NCBI RefSeq assembly: GCF_901709675.1
Contig: NC_051095.1
Coordinates: 5,019,956 to 5,083,955 of the forward strand
DNA length: 64,000 nucleotides
From: Syngnathus acus
Lineage: Eukaryota; Chordata; Actinopteri; Syngnathiformes; Syngnathidae
Direction: 5' to 3'
Within the stretch, counting starts at the first letter, position 1. Every line of letters starts with the position of its first letter. Under the pieces are notes generated by a model. The model ran no database searches. It saw only the letters and a program-made list of their open reading frames with translations, and was not told where the DNA came from. The position numbers and the translations under genes are program-made. Shown in pieces: positions 13,001-64,000 of the stretch.

Positions 13001-14870
13001 AAACGCCCGGCGGGCGGGCGGGGATGATGGGGAAAGGTGGCTTCATTAACCTCCCGTGCTGCCCGCCAGGCTTTGCCATCTATCGCCCGCCTCCCGCCCA
13101 CAAAACAACACCATGGCGTCCGACGAGGCAACCTCCGCCAAGGCTACGTTGAAAATCACCGCAGGCCGGCAATAAAAATAATTAAATACTCTACCACCGC
13201 TACTCACAGTAATGCTTTTACACGTTATATTTCTTCTTTTTGTGAGATCTATTCTGCTACTACTACAACCACTAACAGTATTTCTTCCAACTACTACTAC
13301 AAGTTACATTTCTACTAATACTGCATTTTTAACTTATATTGTTTTGCCTAGTAGTGCTAAAAATAAAAACTCCTACTTCTGCTATTACTGCTGGTACTAG
13401 TACTATTATTGGTACTTGTCCTCTTAATAATAATACTGGTCAACAAATTTGATGGCTTTATCAGAGATGGCTTTTTGTCCCTAAACATATTCTTGATGCT
13501 GATTCAAAAATGGTTTATGATATATTTTCATTTCCTGTTTTTAAATTAGACCTATAAAATAAAGATTTTAACCATGCATGATGTTTTCAGAAAAAAATAC
13601 ACTTGTTGCTTCTTTCTTAATTATTATTATTATTATTATTATCATCATTATCAAAAGATGATGTTCTAAAGAAAGAAATAGGGCAGATTTGGAATCAGCA
13701 AGAGTAAAAATATTATAACTATAACTATTAACTTGCATCTTTGATGAAAAAGAAATATGACCAGTGTTGATGTCATAGTATTTGCACTACAACTTACTTA
13801 TACTACTGCTTGTCCTAGCAATACGTACAAAATCCAGTACTGCTCCTAATCGCAGCAAGCTCTAGAAATAAAGTTGAGGAGAGTTTTACTGTGAACACAA
13901 AGCACATTTGTTTGGGAACAGAGTCCAAAAATTCTCTTGTGCCCTTCAAGTGTTTCCCAAAGCAGCAAGCACAAAAGCCTCACTCTTCTCCTTCTTCTAC
14001 ATTTTCTTCCCCCGACGCATCCTTTTCCCCACTCGCACTCCAGTAGCCGCTCGCTCCCGCCCACCCCCACCCCCCGCTTTATTCAAAATTGACATTTCAC
14101 GGTGCTTAATCTCCAAGGAGGTACAAATGGTGCATTCCATCACGCTGAGTGATATGAAAAGCCCCAGACCTTTTTTCAATGGGATATGAGAGACACAATC
14201 AAATAAATAAATCACCGTCTTCCCGGAAAGCCACAGTAGCAGTGACAAAACCGTGAAAGGGGTAATTTTGGGGCATTTCAGAGAAAATAAATAAATAAAA
14301 ATTGTCTGTGTGTCACAAGTGCTTGCTTGAATGGGTAAGGAGCACTTTGACAGGCTGACTGGAGCCAAAAGACATTTGCTGCTTTGCTTTGGGCTATGGG
14401 GCCGCGTTTGACGCACACGTTGACAGCGTTGTCATAAAAATCGGTTTATTTTTACATTAAAATAAATAAATCACAACACTGGTAATGACAATAAGGATGG
14501 TGATAATGAGAACGATAAAATATCCAGTCCACATCCCGTTCCTCTCTACCAGCCCCCCGGCAACCCGATGACATCATCACGTCCTGGCCTCGGAAGACAT
14601 ATTGGAGTGAGCCAGGCCTCCTCGGGCCCGGCCTAATCATCGGTCGTCCGGGCCGTCATGGCTGACATCCGTCATAAAACCCTAACCTCGGGCACGACTC
14701 ACTCCCAGCTTCTCAGGGATTTTATGAGTGGCAGCATTATTACAGCTCTAGAATGGATTACCGCTGCCTCCACGCGCACCGGGTGGGAGGTGTTTTGCCA
14801 AATTGCTCGTCTCACCCACCCGCCGCCTTATTGTTCCCAATTTCCTGGCCTCACCTGTCAACTGAGGAGC
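10015..14870. other. Intergenic, nothing gene-like recognised
   Basis: No protein family, RNA gene or complete transposon was recognised. Minor features are a (TTA)n run at about 13618-13648, imperfect ACT/TAC trinucleotide tracts at 13190-13440, and a GC-rich patch near 12990-13150. Confidence 0.45.
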
Positions 14871-14879
14871 CACTTTTTT

Positions 14880-15400
14880 ATTCAAGACAAGACTCAGGGC
14901 ATCCTGCTACCTAGTGGGGGAACTGGGGCGAATAGCACTGCAGGCACAACAACGTCTAACTAATATGAGAGTGTTTATTTTTTGTAATTATGGACAGATA
15001 CTTTGGATCCAAGAGGAGATTAAGGGCACTGTGCAGCAAAGTGGAGACTATGAAATATGCTATTATAGCGTACCGAGCTAAAGCACATCAGCAAGGTAAA
15101 CTAATCTTTGTGGACATTTATTTTTGCCATTATGGAGGGATATTTTCTATCCAAGAAATGACTCAGGGCACTATGCGGCAAAGTGGAGACTGTGGAGTAT
15201 GCTACTGTAGCATGTCAAGCTAAAGCATGGCAGCGGGTTAAACTAAACTTTTGTTTTTCTCATTATATCAACACTGCAGTATACAGTAAAGGCTTGCACC
15301 AGGGTTAGCTTTTGTTTGCGGTTTATTTTTTTTTATCATGAACCAACACTTTATGAGAGACTAAGGGCATTGCGTAGCACTAATGCAGTGAATACTTGCA
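14880..15400. repeat. Diverged tandem array, unit about 130-195 bp
   Basis: At least four related units are anchored on ACT(C/A)AGGGCA-like cores near 14892, 15026, 15166 and 15360. Units two and three are clearest: each has GGGCACT(G/A)TGC(A/G)GCAAAGTGGAGACT, then TATGCTA, then GAGCTAAAGCA or CAAGCTAAAGCA. Not coding. Confidence 0.6.
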
Positions 15401-16446
15401 TACGCATTTGTGGCATATTTGTGTTGTGGTGCACCTTGTCACGATGACAAAGTTGCCCGTATCTCACCGTATCTTTTACAATTCCCGAGAGCATTGGTAC
15501 TTTTAGCACCTTGTAAATCACAAGTTTAAAGCGTAGCGCTGTACTTTCGGGATTATTTGCATGATCCGAGTTGTGCCCATGTAGTTTACTCTGTAAGACC
15601 ATCACCAGACAAAATTGGCCTTATCATAAAAAATGCTGCAGTTTTTTTTGGGGGGGAGGGGGCGTTGTTTCTTTACATCCCATGTCAGCCCCAAAGGAGC
15701 AAGATGCAAATTTCCTAAATAAGGTGTTGTCCATATTCTACAGGAAACGCGTAGCCGCATTACTCACTGCTGCATATACAAAGGCCACACTGATATATTA
15801 TCAACACGCTGTCATATATTATCTTACTTCTGGCCACATCAGTTATTTTCTCACTACTACTGGTGTATTATTTTTTTTGAGGGGGAGGGGTGATGCAGAA
15901 ATGCCTCACAGCATATCACATGGCAATCCCCGAACAGGCTGTGAGGGCCACACCGCAATATCATGAATCCTATCATATATTACTTTTCCAATATACATTG
16001 TCAATGATACCAATGCAAAAATTCAATCCCATGCACGGTACAGCAAAAAAAAAAAGTAAAGTAATACACGAAGATAAAAAAAACTGCATTACAATAAATT
16101 TGTTGTCATATTTTTAAGATGGTAAATTAAAGCCTATAAATATATAATATATGCTGATTTAGTTTATGTATTATGTTTATTTAGTTTATGGTACTGGGTC
16201 CTCGTGATTGATGCTTCAGGCAATTTGACTCATTAGCTACATCAGAAAGAAAGGTCTTTGTTTACAATTTATTATCGTGTTAAATTGTGTTCATTTTATA
16301 TATTCAAAAAGAAATTTGTGGTACATTGCAGAACTCTTTGCAATTTGCTATTGGCCTCGTCAGTGAAGAGTCCAGTACAAGTGTGGGAAGAGCGACACGC
16401 CCGGCACACCGTTTGTCCCCCAACAAGTTGAGTCTGGTGAGGCGGG

Positions 16447-16460
16447 GTCTCCATGGCAAC
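16447..16460 (+). promoter_or_regulatory. X-box-like RFX site
   Basis: GTCTCCATGGCAAC fits the GTHNYYATRRNAAC X-box pattern at every position. It lies about 3.6 kb upstream of the ABCA start codon in a locally CpG-richer stretch. Function is inferred from the motif only. Confidence 0.35.
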
Positions 16461-18111
16461 CGCTCGTCTCCTGTACAAGGGTACCGTGGCAAAAATGTTC
16501 CCGTATACGCACGTCCATTCAGCTTGCGCCATTACTCCCCAACGAGGCCGTCTTTGTGCGTCCAATTGAAACTCTTTACGCCAGCTGAATGCCGAATGAA
16601 GCCCGGCGACCTCGCCGTCCGTTCAAATAAACGCCGTCGTTTGGAAGCGCTCAAATGGTGCGCCGTTATCGCGTCGTTGGAAAGGTCACGCGTGCAGCGG
16701 AGGCTTTCAATCGGTCCTCTTGGGGGCTTTTTGTCATGTTTGGAGAGAAATTAGAAATGGGCTTCCTTTGTAATGGAAGTTTTTGAGAGGAGGTGCGAGT
16801 AAGAGGGGGTGCGCCAACTCACTTATTTTTAAAAGCTAGGAAAAGGTTAATCGATAGAAGTGGTACAATGCAATGCAGATTGTTGTTTTTTTTCGTGATG
16901 GGGTGGGGGGGCTGGTGTGCCAAAGCCATCATTATATATTTACAGTGGAAATGAGACCTATACTTGGCTTTTTTTTGGGGGGGGGGGAGGGGGTGCGACA
17001 ACACAATTGTTTTGAATTTTTCCAGTGGCTTTTTAGGGGTGCACCAAGTCTGTTCTGATGTTGATGCCAGGGCTCAGCTTTAAAAGTTTGGGTAAGGATT
17101 TGCAGTGTCTCCCCCCTCGCAAAGATAAAAAAATGCAAATCATTTATTTACCGTTCTCCATTTGATCGTGTTTAACATGATGCCTTTTTTTGGCTTTGTT
17201 TTGTCTGATGTTGACAGGGGGTGTGCGGCTTAAAAAGTTTGTCTGGCACCGATGAGTTGAATGGAGTGCATCCAAATATCGAGGTGTTGTTTTTCTCCTG
17301 GAGTAGCTGTGTCAAACTATAGAAAAGTTGATGTAAAAAAAAAAGGAAAAGTAGATCAGACGCGCTTGTGCACAATCCGTGTGGGGGCCGTGTTTGGCCA
17401 AAGTCAAAACAATCGCAAGAGCATCTGTCGAGGAGGGCTGACATTTTCTTCTCCTCAACTTCTCTGTTCTTTTTCCCTTTTCTGTATTTTTTTTCCTCGG
17501 GACATGGTTGACACGGAATAGAAATTCGAGCTGTGACCTTGTTGGACTAGCACGCCAGCTGTGTGCTTGCGTGTCACCACGTCTACGGGGAGGAACGACA
17601 CTATTTCAGTTTTTATCCAATATGCGGGTTCCGAGGTCAGCAGACTCTCGGGTCAGTTAGTGGAGCCGAGAGTTGAAAGCAAACATGGTGCAGCAGCATT
17701 TGGCTGTTCTGCTGCATACGAATTGAACTGAAGTTGGCTTCAATTGTGAATTCATGTTCTTCCGTGATGCATTTTACTAAAAATAATAAATACTATAGTA
17801 CTTTTTGATTATTTACTTTGACTTTAAATTCTTTTTCCTTGAAATGTTTATATTTTAACTTGGCTTCCGTTAGCTTGTGAATGGAATACGCTATATTAGA
17901 ACAGCTGCCTTATCTAGCATCAGCGCTAACATACAAAATGTTATGCCTTGAAAAAAAACACCAATGGCATCAGTGATTGCCACAGAGACCTCAAGTCACC
18001 TGTGATGATGGTTAATATTGCTGGTGCAGCCGGGACACCTGGTGTTTGCCTAGCGTTCGCGCTAGTATTTCACCCTGACACACACTAACAATTTGCAGAG
18101 TAGCACCTGTT

Positions 18112-18125
18112 GTTGCCACGGAGAC
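18112..18125 (-). promoter_or_regulatory. X-box-like RFX site, one mismatch
   Basis: On the minus strand this reads GTCTCCGTGGCAAC, one base away from the X-box pattern. It is about 1.95 kb upstream of the ABCA start codon and just ahead of a donor-like GTAAGC at 18293. Confidence 0.25.
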
Positions 18126-18542
18126 CCTGGAGGCCAGCTGTGCGCATATCGCCGTGGCTCCCGTCACCCAAGGCCATTTGCATACTTTACGAGGGGAGGT
18201 AAAAGGACACGATACAGGTGGGGTGGCCGTGAGAGAGCCGCACAGAAGCAAAGAGAAGTCTGGAGATGTCTGGCCGGCCCAACGGCTGAAGGTAAGCGCC
18301 ATTCAAACCACCCAGACGGCTGGCGAGTTGGTATTCCTACTTAATATCGAGACATTTCAAAGAAACATGCGGGTTTTTATTTCCTCTCATGTTTTCCAAC
18401 TTGTTTCACATGTTTGTTGTCAAAGTGAACTTTAACTGGCAAGCACTTTCCTGTTAATCATTTATACGGCCAGGGAGTATAAGTTGTTCTGTTATCTACT
18501 GATGGATAGTAGACAATTTGAAATATACAGTATGTACTGTAT

Positions 18543-18545
<3 letters not shown>

Positions 18546-18634
<89 letters not shown>
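18546..18634. repeat. (TA)n microsatellite, two blocks
   Basis: Two TA runs (about 18546-18586 and 18595-18634) are separated by a short CACAGCTG spacer. The second abuts the left end of a palindromic element at 18637. Confidence 0.95.
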
Positions 18635-18636
<2 letters not shown>

Positions 18637-18639
<3 letters not shown>

Positions 18640-18813
18640 GACTGTCTCAGAAAATTTGAATATTATGATAAAGTTCTTTATTTTCTGTAATGCAATTAAA
18701 AAAACAAAAATGTCATACATTCTGGATTCATTACAAATCAACTGAAATATTGCAAGCCTTTTATTATTTTAATATTGCTGATTACGGCTTACAGCTTAGG
18801 AAAACTCAAAAAT

Positions 18814-18815
<2 letters not shown>
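18637..18815 (+). mobile_element. Truncated palindromic element (CAGGACTG family), copy 1
   Basis: It starts CAGGACTGTCTCAGAAAATT and matches the copy at 62024 for most of about 130 bases. The right half is missing and the sequence runs into a (CT)n tract. It is sandwiched between microsatellites. No coding capacity. Confidence 0.7.
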
Positions 18816-18817
<2 letters not shown>

Positions 18818-18910
<93 letters not shown>

Positions 18911-18922
18911 GTATATATATAT
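18818..18922. repeat. (CT)n followed by (TA)n microsatellite
   Basis: CT repeats from 18818 to 18862 pass straight into TA repeats to about 18922, with one CG interruption. Confidence 0.95.
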
Positions 18923-20025
18923 TATTTTCATTTGGTAAAAGTGAACGGCAATTTATTCAGTCAGTATTATAAGTGTCATGTTTTTCAAGGCAACTACAAT
19001 GCAAGTCACACACAGTCCTGTTTTCCCTCATCACTTGAGTCCCCTGGCGGATAGAAAAACATGTGCGCAGACAGCACGAGAACAATACGAAAGCCGTTCG
19101 CGCTGTAGGCTAGCCGAGCGCTAATTTGCCCATTTGGGAACGAAGAGTGTCACGAGGCTAAATGACGGTAAATAAAACATTGGCCGGCTTTGCTGTAAAT
19201 AATGGAAACGCACCAAGGGGAAGAAACTGCAGGAAGAGGAAATGGAGCGTTAAGCGGTGGCCCACTCGCCGTGGGCCAAAGGAAAAAAAAAAACCACTCA
19301 TCCCCACCGGCTTCACCTTGCGTCCACACTCCGCAAACTGTTCACTGCCTTATGAAGTAACCTTTGACCTGTGAACAAAATACTATCTGATATAAACGAT
19401 GATGTCGTAGAAAAGGTTTATAACACTCGTGTGAAGCTTCATTTACCAAAAGCATGTCAAAAAAGTTTGGTTAAAAAAAATGGGACGAAATAATGTTACA
19501 TTTAAAATATAAAAAAGGTTCCATATAACCCTCAACTTTTTTTTTACTCGAGAGAAAGAAACTTCCCCAACTCAGAGACGCTTCACATTGTTTGGTTATT
19601 TGGTACTAGAACCAATGGGGGGTAAAAAATAAACACAACGTATTGATTTAATCGTACTTACCGTACCGTATATTATTGAAATATTTTCCTGCTGCAAGCA
19701 ACAGTACTAAACTCAGATGCACTTCTGATATTTTGTTAAAACAAACGACATCAAATATATTTTGTAGCATCTGCGGCATTACAAGTCAAACGAGGTGTTT
19801 AATTAAGGCTCTCATAAGCACGATGCAATTTGGAAGCTCCCGTTTTGCTCAACGTAGGTGATAATAATCATTCCCGGCGCAGGTGCTGCACCGTAAGCCC
19901 CAAAAGCCGGAGGAAGTGAATGATTAGTGGCAACCCCCGAGCCCCCCAGCCCAAGATGCGGCGCTGGTCTGTATTAAAAACCAGACTCTGGGTTTTATCC
20001 CCTGCAGGGCTTATTAAGTGGACCG

Positions 20026-20039
20026 GTTGCCATAGAGAC
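20026..20039 (-). promoter_or_regulatory. X-box-like RFX site next to the ABCA start codon
   Basis: On the minus strand this reads GTCTCTATGGCAAC, a full match to GTHNYYATRRNAAC. It ends 32 bases before the ATG at 20072, so it lies in the proximal promoter or 5' UTR. Binding is inferred from the motif only. Confidence 0.35.
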
Positions 20040-20071
20040 GTGTTGGCAGGATATTGCCGGGATAAGGTGTA

Positions 20072-63256
<43,185 letters not shown>

Positions 63257-64000
63257 GTCAGTGACTGTTCAGACTGAGATCAGAAAGCACAAATATGTTC
63301 GCCGAGCAAGACGAAGGGACTTTTCTTTCTGCATGAAAGAAATGAATTTGAACAGCCCACCCTTGATTTCTGCCCCCTTGTTCAAAACAAACCATGCAAT
63401 CAAATTCTTGTTTTTTTGCTGTGAGGTTGTGAGTCTGCATTTTTATTATTCTCAGTACAGATAATTTGTTTTTTTGAGAATTATGTATTGAAATTCTTTT
63501 AAAATCTCCTGAAATTATTTCTAATTTTCTTTAAAAATTTATATTGTATATATAATTTATTTAGGTAAAATAACCTTTTCCTACATATTTTTTTTTGCTT
63601 AAAACCATGTTTAAAAATGACATTTCCCTGATTTATTGTAACAAGCACTAAATGCCTCCTGTCTAATATTTTTTGTCCTTGATGCAGTTGAGTAAAAAAT
63701 TCCGATCGATACACAACGGTTGAAAGCTCCAAAAATACTGGAGACAAGTCTCCATTCCATTCACATGGCAATAAATGTTGCTATTTGTTTCGACGTTTTG
63801 ACTGAGCTGGCCAAAGTGGTAGCAGGCGGATGTTTTAGCGGCTCAGCCTTGCATCATCGTGTCCATTTGGACCCGTAAAGTGCGTTTACGACACGGCTGC
63901 AATTTTGCGCACTTTTTTATACGGGGGTTGTAAACGTGTTTCTTAATGCATCTTTTGTTCCGCCGCCATCCTCCCAACTGAACGCCACCCTTGTGATATT
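63257..64000 (+). other. abca7 intron 47 (partial)
   Basis: AT-rich intron running off the window. No further exon seen before 64000. Confidence 0.7.

Larger units (their letters stand above)
15401..18545. other. Intergenic, upstream flank of the ABCA gene
   Basis: No gene recognised. A 155-codon open frame at 16287-16754 lies in a CpG-richer patch but has no recognisable domain. Poly-G runs occur near 16978 and 15650. Candidate regulatory motifs are listed separately. Confidence 0.4.

Noticed and set aside
16287-16754. 155-codon open frame in the intergenic region
   Set aside because: No recognisable family and no splice context; sits in a CpG-richer stretch where stops are rarer.
18484-18972. 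YIYIYI and SLSLSL open frames
   Set aside because: Translations of TA and CT microsatellites.

Overview
The window is a piece of a vertebrate genome, most probably a teleost fish. It carries spliced genes with GT-AG introns, long AT-rich introns, many microsatellites, and TA-flanked miniature inverted-repeat elements of a kind I associate with teleosts. The species cannot be named from the sequence. All recognisable gene content is on the + strand.

Layout. (1) 1-7230: the 3' end of an adhesion-GPCR gene of the latrophilin family, closest to ADGRL3. It has three constitutive cytoplasmic-tail exons (1471-1567, 3741-3866, 5578-6464), an alternative exon at 4438 with two nested donors, and a 3' UTR ending near 7230. 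(2) 7231-20071: about 12.8 kb between the genes with no convincing coding gene. It holds a MITE, a decayed tandem array, microsatellites, a truncated palindromic element, and three X-box-like motifs approaching the next gene. (3) 20072-63256 and on past the window end: 47 sequential coding exons, plus one extra alternative exon, of a full-size ABCA-subfamily lipid transporter. Family-specific stretches point to abca7, with abca1 as the second choice. Chaining the exons by splice phase gives one uninterrupted frame of 2078 complete codons, and the last few C-terminal exons lie beyond 64000.

Most interesting observations. The ABCA gene carries two homologous versions of one exon, 34733-34955 and 36309-36531. 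Both are exactly 223 nt with identical phases, about 39 percent identical in protein, and both encode the TM2-intracellular helix-TM3 part of the first transmembrane domain. The frame allows exactly one of them per transcript, so they look like mutually exclusive exons; one is ABCA1/7-like and the other has ABCA4-like features. In the latrophilin gene, two nested donors on one small exon switch the last exon between two reading frames. This gives either a long tail ending in a PDZ ligand or a short tail ending in a conserved alternative C-terminus. Two ABCA introns appear to use GC-AG borders, one of them inside the NBD1 Walker A coding region.

The two genes are neighbours without evident functional coupling: one is a synaptic adhesion receptor, the other a phospholipid/sterol exporter. 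No CRISPR, rRNA or convincing tRNA gene was seen.
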